Positions 42,937 to 52,090 of a DNA stretch of 64,000 nt are shown one piece after another. Position 1 is the stretch's first letter; each line of letters opens with the position of its first letter. The stretch comes from JBOGTC01 sp050692055 (GTDB taxonomy: Bacteria; Chloroflexota; Limnocylindria; QHBO01): assembly GCA_050692055.1 (NCBI GenBank), contig JBOGTC010000075.1, forward strand, positions 1-64,000. The letters run 5' to 3'. The notes under the pieces are model-generated. The model made no database searches and was not told where the DNA came from. It worked only from the letters and a program-made list of their open reading frames with translations. The position numbers and the translations under genes are program-made.

Positions 42937-43608
42937 ATGACCGATGCGCTGCGGGTGATCCTCGAGATCGGCACGAAGGGTCGCCGGGTCGTGGCGGCCG
43001 CGACCGACTGGCCTGGCCTCGATCGCTGGGGGAAGACCGAGGACGACGCGCTGGAGAAGCTGTCGGGGTACCTCCCGCGCTACGCGGGCGTCGCCGTGCG
43101 GGCCGGCCTCGCGGACGCGTTCGAGCGCCAGCGCACGATCGAGGTGATCGAGCAGTATCCCGGATCGAGCTCGACCGACTTCTGGGGCATCGCCCACGTG
43201 CCGTCGGAGACCGAGCGCGAGGTGCTGTCAGCGGCCGACCTGGATCGACGGCTCGAGCTGCTGCAAGCCTGCTGGGCCCACTTCGACGACGTGGCCGCCC
43301 GCGTGTCCGAGGGCCTGGCGCCCGGCCCGCGGGGAGGCGGATGGACTCGCGACGAGATCATTCGCCACGTGTACGCGAACGAACCGGAGCAGTTCTCGCG
43401 CAAGGTCGAGGTCAGGACGCCGAAGGAGGTCGTGCTCACCCAAGAGGGCCTCGCGACGCATCGGCAGGAATACACCGATGCCATCCGCGCCTACAACGCC
43501 GAGGGCAAGCCGGCGCGGACCTGGCCGATCCAGTTCCTGGTGCGCCGCACCGCTCACCACGTCATGGATCATGCCTGGGAACTGGAGGACCGGGACCTCA
43601 CATCCTGA
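42937..43608 (+). CDS. Hypothetical protein with C-terminal DinB-like region
   Basis: The 223-residue protein has an N-terminal part resembling a small regulatory domain (RVVAAATDWPGLDRWGKTED) and a C-terminal helical part ending VRRTAHHVMDHAWELEDRD, like the DinB-type bundle with its conserved His pair. The role is unknown. The ATG at 42937 removes a non-homologous upstream extension. Confidence 0.65.
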   Translation: MTDALRVILEIGTKGRRVVAAATDWPGLDRWGKTEDDALEKLSGYLPRYAGVAVRAGLADAFERQRTIEVIEQYPGSSSTDFWGIAHVPSETEREVLSAADLDRRLELLQACWAHFDDVAARVSEGLAPGPRGGGWTRDEIIRHVYANEPEQFSRKVEVRTPKEVVLTQEGLATHRQEYTDAIRAYNAEGKPARTWPIQFLVRRTAHHVMDHAWELEDRDLTS

Positions 43609-43975
43609 GCCGACAATCAAGTACTGGTGCTGGAGGTGATGGCGGTGCGGTCGCCGTGCCATCTTCCCGCCTCCTGGGTGACCCAGCTCACACAGTGGCT
43701 CCCATGTCAAGCCGCGGGGCTGATCTCCGCGGGCATCGAGCACGCAGCGTTCGCTCAGCGGTGACGGCGCATCGGCGATCGAGCCGACCGACGGATCAAC
43801 CCTCGTCGTACTCGAGAACAGATGAGTCATGGTCGCGAACCCTTCCGCCACACGGCTACCACTCGGCCGCCGATCGTATCAACGACCACCTCGATGACCC
43901 GATCGCCGAAGTGGTAGCGAGTGCGGATCTCGCGGGCAACATCGTGGTTGCCGCTCAGTAGACGGGACGCGGGCG
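43609..43975. other. Intergenic stretch with possible decayed minus-strand coding fragment
   Basis: This 367-bp gap has no gene with a clear start. On the minus strand, an open frame at 43827-43961 reads like real protein (HDVAREIRTRYHFGDRVIE and DTIGGRVVAVW) but has no ATG or GTG. It may be the tail of a lost gene or a start-less small gene following the XRE-cupin regulator. The part 43609-43826 shows nothing recognisable. Confidence 0.35.
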
Positions 43976-44623
43976 TCAGAAGTTGGGCGGCGTAATCGCC
44001 GAGACGATCTCGGCCGGCTCATCGCCCACCGCACGCGCCTTGTGCGGCAGCCCCGAGTCGTAGTAGATGGAGTCGCCCTCGTTCAGCTCGTAGTCGACGT
44101 CCCCGACGGTCATCATCACCCGGCCGCTCAGAACCAGCGCGCACTCCTCGCCCTCATGGGCCATGGCGGCGCTGTCCAGTCCGGGCTTGAGGCGCACGAT
44201 GATCATCTCGATCTTGCGGCGAAGATCCGGCGACACAAGCTCATAGGAGACCGGTGCCCCCGGCGGCCGGATCACCTTGCGTGAATCCTTGCGCACCACC
44301 ATGCCATTCGCTTCAGGACCGGTGAACAGCAGGAAGACCGGCACCTCCAGGGCAGCCGCGATGGAGCGGAGCACCATCAGCGACGGATATGCCACGCCGC
44401 GCTCCACGCCGCTCAGGAAGCTCCGCGTGATTCCGACGCGCGCGGCCAAGCCGGTCAGCGTCAAACCGCGCTCCGTGCGCAGCGTTCGTATCCGCCGACC
44501 AAGCTGATCGTCTCGCTCAACCGGCGGCGACTTCGGTTCGCGCCGTGGAGCATCCCGGCCAGACACACGACGGGCTGCCGATCGGTTGGGAGAAGACGTT
44601 TTGCCTGACTGGCGCGTCGACAT
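43976..44623 (-). CDS. XRE-cupin transcriptional regulator
   Basis: The 215-residue protein has a basic leader (about 1-40), an XRE helix-turn-helix (LTLTGLAARVGITRSFLSGV) and a C-terminal cupin (AHEGEECALVLSGRVMMTVG). This is the typical layout of PuuR/SutR-like regulators that sense small amine or acid ligands. It is the last gene of the ortAB operon, so it probably controls that operon in response to a substrate or product. Confidence 0.88.
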   Translation of the reverse strand: MSTRQSGKTSSPNRSAARRVSGRDAPRREPKSPPVERDDQLGRRIRTLRTERGLTLTGLAARVGITRSFLSGVERGVAYPSLMVLRSIAAALEVPVFLLFTGPEANGMVVRKDSRKVIRPPGAPVSYELVSPDLRRKIEMIIVRLKPGLDSAAMAHEGEECALVLSGRVMMTVGDVDYELNEGDSIYYDSGLPHKARAVGDEPAEIVSAITPPNF

Positions 44624-44633
44624 GGCTATTGAG

Positions 44634-45665
44634 TCAGCGGGGGCCGATAGCGGCGGGTGTTACCTCGACACCGTACTTCTTCTTGAGGTACGGCAGCACC
44701 TCCTTGCGGCACACGTCAGCCACGAGGAACGGATCCGGGCTCATGTCCGCCCAGATCAGGTGGTTGCATCCCGCGTCGATGAAGCGCTCGAACTGCGCGA
44801 TGATCTCCTCCCCGGAAGAGGCGATACAGAACGCGGCCCGCATCGCCTCATCGCGGACGAGAAGCGCCCGCTGCTCGATGATCCGCGGGTCCTCGATGTA
44901 CGCGTATGCCTCCGGGATGAGCAGGCCACCGTAGACCCGTGCGCCGTCGAGGGCACGCTCCGTGTTCGGGTGGTATGACGTGCTCACCCAGGCCGTCCTG
45001 AAGCGGCTCTCATCGGTTCGGCCCGACTCGCTTCGCCCGTCGTCGAACGCGGGCTGCATGACGTTCTGGTGGACGTCCGGTGGGATTCCCACAGAGACGT
45101 AGCCATCGGTCATCAGACCCGCATTGCGCGCCATCTTCGGCCCACCTGCGGCACAGATGATCGAGATGTCGGTGGTCGGCTTCTGGTACAGGTAGAAGAA
45201 CGATCTGAAGTACTTCCCCTTGTGGCGGAAGTAGTCCGGTTCCGCCCAGCAGCGCTTGATCAGCTCGATCCCTTCCAGCAGCCGCTCGATCCGTTCACGA
45301 AGCGGCGGCCAGAAGCCGGTCGTGGTCTTCTCGTTCATCGCCTCGCCCGTGCCCACGCCGAGCGCCACGCGCCCGGGGTAGAGGAGCTCCAACGTGGCGA
45401 TCTCGATGGCGACATCGACCGGATGGTGGCGGATCCCGATGGGCGGCAGCACCATCGGTCCCACAATTGCTCGCTCGGTGTTGGCCAGGAAGGCGGTGAG
45501 CGTTGCCCAGATGCCGGCCGAGTGGCCGGAGCTATGCTGCCAGGGAAGCGTGTGATCGCCCTCCCAGATGTAGTCGAAGCCCGCCTCCTCCAGGTCGCGG
45601 ACGCGTCGCACGTTGTCGCGCACGTCGTGACAGAGGCACTCCGGCGAGATGCCGAACGTGATCAC
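44634..45665 (-). CDS. LLM-class (F420- or flavin-dependent) oxidoreductase
   Basis: The 343-residue luciferase-like monooxygenase (TIM barrel) resembles the F420-dependent G6PDH group: EEAGFDYIWEGDHTLPWQ, LYPGRVALGVGTGEAMNEKT and ICAAGGPKMARNAGLMTDGY. It may use F420H2. The GTG start overlaps the SnoaL-like gene stop by 4 nt. Within the operon it could reduce or oxidise a pathway intermediate. Confidence 0.85.
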   Translation of the reverse strand: MITFGISPECLCHDVRDNVRRVRDLEEAGFDYIWEGDHTLPWQHSSGHSAGIWATLTAFLANTERAIVGPMVLPPIGIRHHPVDVAIEIATLELLYPGRVALGVGTGEAMNEKTTTGFWPPLRERIERLLEGIELIKRCWAEPDYFRHKGKYFRSFFYLYQKPTTDISIICAAGGPKMARNAGLMTDGYVSVGIPPDVHQNVMQPAFDDGRSESGRTDESRFRTAWVSTSYHPNTERALDGARVYGGLLIPEAYAYIEDPRIIEQRALLVRDEAMRAAFCIASSGEEIIAQFERFIDAGCNHLIWADMSPDPFLVADVCRKEVLPYLKKKYGVEVTPAAIGPR

Positions 45666-46078
45666 TGCGCGGCCGCGGAGAGCGGAAGGCCGAGCTGCCC
45701 GAACAGGGAGGCCGAGTCGTAGTAGACGGTCTCGCGCGTGAACAGCTCGCCGTTGTGCTCGTAGACCGATACGGCCGGGATGCGGAAGGCCCTGCCGGTG
45801 GGTGGATGCTCCAGGAACGTGCCGGTGTGCGTGCCCAGCAGGTCGTACTCGGCGACCACCAGACGGCCCTCCGAAATCACGCGCCCGATTTCGATTCGCA
45901 GGTCCGGGAACCCACGGTAGAAGATGGCCATGAACTCGCGCATCTCCTCCTTGCCGTGACACGGCGTCGTGGACACATCGTGGAAGAACACGTCATCGGT
46001 GTAGTAGTCCAGCACCGCCTGGAGGTCGCCGCGGCTGAGATCCTCGATCTCGTTACGGACAAGCTGCGCTGCGTCCAC
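45662..46078 (-). CDS. SnoaL-like ester cyclase-type protein
   Basis: The 138-residue NTF2-fold protein has the SnoaL pattern (DDVFFHDVSTTPCHGKEEMR, FYRGFPDLRIEIGRVISEGR, HPPTGRAFRIPAVSVYEHNG). The GTG at 46078 follows agaggagg at 6 nt and overlaps the amidohydrolase end by 26 nt. It probably acts on a metabolite of this operon as a hydrolase, isomerase or lactonase. It is distinct from the SnoaL protein at 39561. Confidence 0.83.
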   Translation of the reverse strand: MDAAQLVRNEIEDLSRGDLQAVLDYYTDDVFFHDVSTTPCHGKEEMREFMAIFYRGFPDLRIEIGRVISEGRLVVAEYDLLGTHTGTFLEHPPTGRAFRIPAVSVYEHNGELFTRETVYYDSASLFGQLGLPLSAAAQ

Positions 46079-46994
46079 CGCCGGCCTCCTCTGTGCTGAG
46101 ACCCAGGAGCCGTGCCGCTGCCCCACCGAAGAAGCTATCGACGTCCTCCTGGGTGATGAATGGCTCGATCTCGTGGCGCTCCGTGTAGGCCGCCACCTTG
46201 CCGAACTGCTCCTGGCCGGTCTGGAACGGCACATAGGGATAGTCGGAGCCCCACAGCAAACGGTTCATCACACCCAGCTTCTTGGCCCATGACCAGATCT
46301 GCGCCACCCGCCAGACGGGCGCGGACTCCGCCCAGAAGGCGAAGTCCCCGTAGACCTGGCGGTACTTCGCGATGAAGTGCAGGGCCTCCTCGGCCCAGTG
46401 AAAGCCGGTGTGGCCGATGATCAGCTTGAGGTCCGGGAAGTCGATCATCACGTCCTCGAGGTAGAGCGGATGGTCGTACTCGAGCATCTTCCCCTTGGGG
46501 AGCATGCTCCACCCGGTGTGGACCAGGACGGGGACGTTCGTCGCCTGCGCGGCCTCGTAGAGGGGCCAGATACGCCGATCATGCACGCCGACGTAGTTGT
46601 AGGACGGCAGCATCTTCAGTCCCCTGAGCCCCTGCTTCTGAACGCCGCGCTCGAACCGCTTGACCTCCTCGGGCCCGCCCAACGGATCGGCCGTGTAGAA
46701 GCCGATCAGCCGGTCAGGATAGGCCTCTACCATGGACTGCACATACTCGCCCGCATTCGGGTCATAAGCGTTCCACGGGATATACCCGACGCCGAGTACC
46801 ACCGCCTTGTCGATCCCACACTCATCCATGTCGGCGATGAGCCGCTCGGGCGGCACGCAGAAGTCCTCGGCGCGCCACGGCTTGCCGGTGTGCCAGCAGG
46901 TCTGCCCCTCGAACATATCGACGTAGAACTGCCCGAGCTCGGGGGGAAAGTCGACCCCGAACCGCATCATGTGAGTGTGGGTGTTGATGATCAT
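46053..46994 (-). CDS. Amidohydrolase_2 family metal-dependent hydrolase
   Basis: The 313-residue TIM-barrel hydrolase begins MIINTHTHMMRFG, with the metal-binding HxH at residues 6-8. It has VPVLVHTGWSMLPKGK, LIIGHTGFHWAEEALHF and the late Asp in LLWGSDYPYVPF. The family includes decarboxylases (ACMSD-like) and hydrolases, so it could hydrolyse or decarboxylate an intermediate. The ATG at 46994 is 10 bp after the deacylase gene. Confidence 0.87.
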   Translation of the reverse strand: MIINTHTHMMRFGVDFPPELGQFYVDMFEGQTCWHTGKPWRAEDFCVPPERLIADMDECGIDKAVVLGVGYIPWNAYDPNAGEYVQSMVEAYPDRLIGFYTADPLGGPEEVKRFERGVQKQGLRGLKMLPSYNYVGVHDRRIWPLYEAAQATNVPVLVHTGWSMLPKGKMLEYDHPLYLEDVMIDFPDLKLIIGHTGFHWAEEALHFIAKYRQVYGDFAFWAESAPVWRVAQIWSWAKKLGVMNRLLWGSDYPYVPFQTGQEQFGKVAAYTERHEIEPFITQEDVDSFFGGAAARLLGLSTEEAGGGRSAACP

Positions 46995-47004
46995 TCGGCT
47001 GCTC

Positions 47005-48660
47005 CTATGCGTCGGATGCTCCGCGACGGAGAACGTTGCCGGCGCGAAGCTGTGAGTCGACGGCCCCGTGGCGCACCACGATGTCGCCGTTGACCAGGAC
47101 GTACTCGATGCCGGCCGGCGAAGCGGACGGCTCCTGGTAGGTCGTGCGGTCGGCGACCGTATCCGCATCGAACACCACCACGTCCGCGGCGTAGCCGTCC
47201 TCGATGCGGCCCCTGGAGCGAAGTCCCATGCGCTGGGCCGGCAGTGAGGTCATCTTCCGGACGGCCTCCTCGAGGCTGAAGAGGCCCGTATCTCGAGCGA
47301 AGTGTCCCAGGACCCTCGGAAATGCCCCGTATGCCGCGGGATGCGGCACTCCTCGCCCGGTGAGAATCGCATCCGTCTCGATCGACGCCCACGGATGCTG
47401 CAGCAGCTTCCGCAGCCCCGAGTCGTCCTCGAGGTCACCGGAGACGCCGATGTACAGTGCCATGGCGTGCCCGTTCTCCTCGAGGACGATATCGGCCGCG
47501 ACGTCGAAGGCATCGGTCCCGCGCTCCTCCGCGATCTGAGGCAGCGACTTGCCTTCGAGGTTCTTGTTTTCCGCTGATTCGACCCAGAGCAGGCTGATGT
47601 TGTCCCAGCCCGTTGCCTCGCACAGGTTGTGCGGCCAGGCGCCCGGGATCCAGCACGGCCAGCCTGGAATGTCCTCGTCGATCGAGCGCCGTATGCGTTG
47701 CCGCTGAGCCGGATCGCGGAGCCGTGCCAACAGGGCGTCGACGCCACCGGACAGCGCCCAGGGTGGAAAGATGGCCAGCAGCGTGGTATTTGCCGCGACG
47801 TACGGAATGACGTCGAAGCCGGTGTCAACGCCGCGCTCGTGAGCGCGCTCGTGCAGCTCAATGATCGCGTCGATCTTCGGCCAGTGCGGCTTGCCGAACG
47901 CCTCGATGTGGGAGTGCTGGCAGGTCACGCCGTTCACCTCTCCGACCCGGATCACCTCCTTCGTAGCCGAGAGCAGCGTCTCACTCGAGCCGCGAATGTG
48001 GCTGGTGTAGATGCCGTCGTACCGCTTCAGGCCTGCGGCCAACGCTTCGATCTCCTCGGGCGGAGCGAAGATTCCTGGCGCGTAGAGGAGACCGCTGGAG
48101 AGTCCGAACGCGCCCTCCTCGAGCGATCGCTCGAGGTTGCTCTTCATCCGTTCCTGCTCGTCGGGCTCGAGGAATCGACCCTGGAACCCGACCTCGTGTA
48201 TGCGCAGGGCCCCATGGGCGACAAGCGGCACGACGTTCAGCGCCACGCCTCGCTCGTCCAGGTAGCCCAGATACTCGCCGAACGAGCTCCAGGAGCTCGG
48301 GAGGTCGGGCCCACGGAGGAAGGCCGTGTAGCTCGCCAGCTCGCCCGCCGTCTCGGGGTTCACCGGTGCCGGCGAGTACCCGCAGTTGCCGGAGACGATC
48401 GTGGTGATCCCCTGGCCCAGGAACGGGGCGAGGATCTCGCCGTGCTCCTCCACGGGAACCAGGAAATCACTGTGCGAGTGGATATCGATGAACCCCGGGG
48501 CCACGACCGACCCCGCGACGTCGAGCCGTTCCGCGGCATCAGCGGACCCCAGGTCGCCGATCGCCGCGATGCGGCCATTCGAGACTCCGACATCCGCGGC
48601 AACGGACGGCCCGCCCGTCCCATCGACGAGCCGACCGCCTTGAATCACCAGGTCGAGCAT
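47005..48660 (-). CDS. N-acyl-D-amino-acid deacylase (D-aminoacylase)
   Basis: The 551-residue amidohydrolase has the D-aminoacylase hallmarks: GFIDIHSHSDF with metal His61/His63, Cys93 in SGNCGYSPAP, YTSHIRG, CQHSHIEAFG and the Asp in ETDAILTGRG. It would release a D-amino acid and a carboxylate from an N-acyl substrate in the cytoplasm. Its place between an ABC importer and the other enzymes suggests the imported compound is N-acylated. Related N-acyl hydantoin-like substrates are possible. Confidence 0.87.
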   Translation of the reverse strand: MLDLVIQGGRLVDGTGGPSVAADVGVSNGRIAAIGDLGSADAAERLDVAGSVVAPGFIDIHSHSDFLVPVEEHGEILAPFLGQGITTIVSGNCGYSPAPVNPETAGELASYTAFLRGPDLPSSWSSFGEYLGYLDERGVALNVVPLVAHGALRIHEVGFQGRFLEPDEQERMKSNLERSLEEGAFGLSSGLLYAPGIFAPPEEIEALAAGLKRYDGIYTSHIRGSSETLLSATKEVIRVGEVNGVTCQHSHIEAFGKPHWPKIDAIIELHERAHERGVDTGFDVIPYVAANTTLLAIFPPWALSGGVDALLARLRDPAQRQRIRRSIDEDIPGWPCWIPGAWPHNLCEATGWDNISLLWVESAENKNLEGKSLPQIAEERGTDAFDVAADIVLEENGHAMALYIGVSGDLEDDSGLRKLLQHPWASIETDAILTGRGVPHPAAYGAFPRVLGHFARDTGLFSLEEAVRKMTSLPAQRMGLRSRGRIEDGYAADVVVFDADTVADRTTYQEPSASPAGIEYVLVNGDIVVRHGAVDSQLRAGNVLRRGASDA

Positions 48661-48699
48661 CGCTCCGCCTCACTGCCTATTCGGTCTGGTAGCGGGAAG

Positions 48700-50112
48700 T
48701 CACATGCCTGGGTTGTCCTCGAGGAACTGGTCGATCTCGCCCTGCGCGCGTTGATGCTCCCCTTCGACATCTGCACCGTGCAGCGCCGCCGAGACGGCTG
48801 CCTCCACGATCTCCGAGATGCGCTGGTAGCCGGCACGCGTCCCGTACCGTTGGTTGTTGATGTCTTCCTGTGCCTGGTCGAACGTGACATCCACGATCTC
48901 CCGGTCGGCCTCGGGAATCGACGAGTCGTCATACGGGGACGTGAACGATGGATAGCCGCTCTCGTCCGCGGGGTCAAAGGCGTGGAGCTCTTCACGGCGG
49001 GTCAGCAGACCCAGCTGGGTCTCTGCGTTGGCGTAGTGCTTTACCAGCTCCAGGGCGAGCTCCTTGCGCGGGCTTGTCTGGGGAATGGCGAAGCACTCGC
49101 CCACCGACTGGCCACCGGATCGGGGCAGGTCACCGCCCTTGCCCGGGATAATGGCAACCCGCACTGGATCGTCACCCAACACCGAAAGGTTTGGGTCGCG
49201 CGCCTGGTACCACAGGTGCTGGTAGTCGATCATCATCGCCGCATCGCCCGCCATGAAGACCTTCTTCGCCTCCACGTCGTAGATCCCCCATGGCGACTCG
49301 ATGCTGTCCGCCGGCATGAAGGGCAGCAGGTCGATCATGTCCTGCGTGGCCTGCATGGCCTCCGGGGTGTCGAAGTTGACGCTGCCATCGTCGCCGTAGA
49401 ACTCGCCGCCGTTGAGGTGCAGCCAGACGCACCACTTCGGGAAGAGGTACAACGGCGCCCAGCCGTCGACGTAGCCGAACTGTGAGTTGGCCGTGAACTC
49501 TTGGGCCGCCGCCACGAATTCGTCGTACGTGGTGGGAATGGCGATCCCCGCATCCTCGAACTTCTGCCGGTTGCAGAAGAGGACGTAGGTGTAGATGTTG
49601 CTCGGGCCGCCGTACCAGACGCCGCTGCTCGACTGCGCCGCCTCAATCGCCTCCCATCGCAGCTGCGACTCATCTGGCTGCTCGTAGCCGCTGATCTCGG
49701 TCAGTGGGGTGAGGAACTGCTCGTACTGATCCACCCAGGCGCGCCAGAGGTAGACGACGTCCCATGACTCGCCGCCGGCCTCGAAGGCTGGCGTGAGGAC
49801 GGACGGCAATGGCCCGAAGGCTTCCCGAGTGAACTCGACCGTTGCGTTGTGCTGCTGCTCGAACTCCGGTGTGATCATCGCGTAGTAGCCGGTGTGGTTT
49901 GCGAGCAGCACCCTCAGAGTGGTCGGCGGCCCCGCGGCTGTGCCGGTCGGGGATGCGGTCGTGGTGACACCGCAGGCGGCCAGGAGGGGACCAAGGCCCA
50001 TGACCCCCACAACGCCTCCCCCAAGCTGGGCGCCGCGCTTGAGGAAACGACGGCGCGAGTACCGTGTCACGAGGGAACGCTGCCAGGGAGCACGCGGATC
50101 CTGTTCGTTCAT
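48700..50112 (-). CDS. Solute-binding protein, Tat-exported lipoprotein
   Basis: The 470-residue family-1 binding protein has a twin-arginine motif (SRRRFLKRG, about 19-27) plus a lipobox LLAAC with Cys47. This implies export folded via Tat followed by lipidation. The mature domain has the CUT1-type sugar/oligo-ligand fold (for example GWAPLYLFPKWCVWLHLNGG). The operon enzymes suggest an N-acylated amino compound rather than a sugar as ligand. The gene lies 53 bp after the second permease. Confidence 0.87.
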   Translation of the reverse strand: MNEQDPRAPWQRSLVTRYSRRRFLKRGAQLGGGVVGVMGLGPLLAACGVTTTASPTGTAAGPPTTLRVLLANHTGYYAMITPEFEQQHNATVEFTREAFGPLPSVLTPAFEAGGESWDVVYLWRAWVDQYEQFLTPLTEISGYEQPDESQLRWEAIEAAQSSSGVWYGGPSNIYTYVLFCNRQKFEDAGIAIPTTYDEFVAAAQEFTANSQFGYVDGWAPLYLFPKWCVWLHLNGGEFYGDDGSVNFDTPEAMQATQDMIDLLPFMPADSIESPWGIYDVEAKKVFMAGDAAMMIDYQHLWYQARDPNLSVLGDDPVRVAIIPGKGGDLPRSGGQSVGECFAIPQTSPRKELALELVKHYANAETQLGLLTRREELHAFDPADESGYPSFTSPYDDSSIPEADREIVDVTFDQAQEDINNQRYGTRAGYQRISEIVEAAVSAALHGADVEGEHQRAQGEIDQFLEDNPGM

Positions 50113-50165
50113 CCTTTTCTCTCCTCCGAAATCTGGCCGATGTGGACTGCGAGCGACCCTTGTCC

Positions 50166-51167
50166 TTACTTCATTGCCCCCTCCCCAATCCCACGAATCA
50201 GGTAGCGCTGCATGCCGAGCGCGAGGACCAGTACCGGGATCGAGGCGATCAGCCCAGCCGCGGACAGCTGCGGCTCGATCCGGTTGATCGGGTCCATGAG
50301 ATTGACGATGCTGGGCGCGAGCATCGGCGTGCTGCTTACCGACAGCACTCGGGATACGAGGAGCTCATTCCACGACAGGACAAACGCAAAGACGGCGGTT
50401 GTCGCGACGCTCGGCACGGTCAGGGGCAGGACCACGCGCCGGAGCGCGTCGAAGCGGCCCGCCCCATCGATCCGTGCCGCATGCTCGATCTCCGGTTCGA
50501 CGCCCTCGAAGGCGCTGACGAGCAGCCACGTGACCAGCGGCGTGATCAGCGCCATGTGGCCCAGGATCATCCCCGGCAGCGTGTCGACCAATCCCACCGT
50601 CCGAAAGATCGCCACCAGTGGAACGAGCAGCGCAATGCCGGGAAGCATGTAGATCACCATCACGCTGGTGTAGACCGCCCGTCTCCCGGGGAACCGGAGT
50701 GATGCGATGGCATAGGCGCCGAGCAGCGCGATCAGGGTGGTCAGGGTTGCCGCCGTGGTCGACACGAGGAGGCTGTTTCGAAGCCCCGCCGACAGGTAGG
50801 CGATGTTGAAGAGACGTGCGTACTGGTCGAGGTTGGGTTGGGGTGGAATGGCATGCGGGCCGCTCAGAAGATCAACCGGGCGCTGCAGCGAGCCGAGGAC
50901 TACCACGACGACGAACGGGACGGCGATGATGAGGAAGACGAGGACGGCCAGCGTCGCCGCCACGACTCGGGACCCCATCCCGATGTGAAGCCCGTTGAGG
51001 CCCCGCCACACCAATGTCAGTCCGACCGCGGTCCCCACGATCCAGGCCCAGAACGGAAACGGCCAATCGAAGACCAGCAGGCTCAGCTCGAGGACAGCGA
51101 CGACGACGATGATCAACCCACCGGCCCAGGCGATCAGGCGCGAACGGCGACCGTCCGGTTGGCTCAT
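50166..51167 (-). CDS. ABC transporter permease (MalG-like) with extra N-terminal helices
   Basis: The 333-residue protein has a MalG-like six-helix core with EAA loop EHAARIDGAGRFDALRRVVL. It is preceded by two additional membrane segments (about 9-27 and 34-50) not found in typical MalG. The ATG overlaps the upstream permease stop by 4 nt. With the MalF-like partner and the MalK-like ATPase it forms the importer. Confidence 0.88.
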   Translation of the reverse strand: MSQPDGRRSRLIAWAGGLIIVVVAVLELSLLVFDWPFPFWAWIVGTAVGLTLVWRGLNGLHIGMGSRVVAATLAVLVFLIIAVPFVVVVVLGSLQRPVDLLSGPHAIPPQPNLDQYARLFNIAYLSAGLRNSLLVSTTAATLTTLIALLGAYAIASLRFPGRRAVYTSVMVIYMLPGIALLVPLVAIFRTVGLVDTLPGMILGHMALITPLVTWLLVSAFEGVEPEIEHAARIDGAGRFDALRRVVLPLTVPSVATTAVFAFVLSWNELLVSRVLSVSSTPMLAPSIVNLMDPINRIEPQLSAAGLIASIPVLVLALGMQRYLIRGIGEGAMK

Positions 51168-52090
51168 GACAATCTCAGCGACCGGCCGCCGCGGGTGAGC
51201 ACCAACCCGAACAGGACGATGATTCCCGCCACCACGTAGGCCAGCACCGCCCCGTAGCCCAGGTTCGTGTGCTCGAAGCTCGTCTTGAATGCGTAGAAGT
51301 ACAGGTTGTAGGTCGAATAGGCGCCGGGGCCGCCACCGGTGAGGGCGAAGATGAGATCGAACAGCTGGACCGTGACAAGGAGCTGGACGATGAGCGCCAC
51401 ACCGATCGTGGGCAGGAGGAACGGAAGGATCACGTAGCGGAAGCGGCGCCAACTGTTCGCGCCGTCGATCTGCGCCGCGTGCACGGTCTCGCGCGGGAGG
51501 TACTGCAGGCTCACCAGGAAGATCAGGGCGAGCAGTGGGAACGTCTTCCAGACGTGGATTCCAACCAATGTGTAGAGGGTCCCGGGCACGCCGCTGAAGA
51601 ACGACGGGGCCGTCTCCATCACACCCAGCTGCTGCAGCCAGGGTCCGAGCAGGCCACGGCGACCGTCAAGGAACCACTGGAACATCGCCGCCACCACGAC
51701 CGGCGGCAGCGCCCACGGGATCAGCAGGCTTGCCCGGACGAGCGTGCGGCCCGGGAACTGCTGGTTGAGGGCCAGCGCCACGCCCATGCCGATTGCGACG
51801 CCCAGCACGCACGAGGGAACGACGTACATCACGGTCTGTACCAGCGACTGGGCGAAGAGCGGATCGGCGGCCAGCCGCGCCCAGTTCGCAAGGCCCACCC
51901 ACTCTCGCTGGCCTGCAGACCCCGCGGTCAGAGTGAGGGATATCGAGAACAGCAGCGGGTACAGGATCAGCGCCACGACCAACAGGACCGTCGGCGCCAG
52001 GAACATGCCGGCATAGGCATGGTTCTCCCGGCGGATCGGCAACCGGCTGATCCAGCTGCCTCGTCGCGCCGCCATCTCTGCGCCGCTCAT
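51164..52090 (-). CDS. ABC transporter permease (MalF-like, CUT1)
   Basis: The 308-residue permease has six helices, including NHAYAGMFLAPTVLLVVALI, and the EAA loop VHAAQIDGANSWRRFRYVIL. The start at 52090 overlaps the ATPase stop (ATGA). It is in one transcriptional unit with ortAB upstream and the binding protein downstream. Confidence 0.9.
   Translation of the reverse strand: MSGAEMAARRGSWISRLPIRRENHAYAGMFLAPTVLLVVALILYPLLFSISLTLTAGSAGQREWVGLANWARLAADPLFAQSLVQTVMYVVPSCVLGVAIGMGVALALNQQFPGRTLVRASLLIPWALPPVVVAAMFQWFLDGRRGLLGPWLQQLGVMETAPSFFSGVPGTLYTLVGIHVWKTFPLLALIFLVSLQYLPRETVHAAQIDGANSWRRFRYVILPFLLPTIGVALIVQLLVTVQLFDLIFALTGGGPGAYSTYNLYFYAFKTSFEHTNLGYGAVLAYVVAGIIVLFGLVLTRGGRSLRLS

Noticed and set aside
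47629..49485. 618-codon plus-strand frame opposite the D-aminoacylase and binding protein
   Set aside because: It spans two well-supported minus-strand genes and has no recognisable domain.
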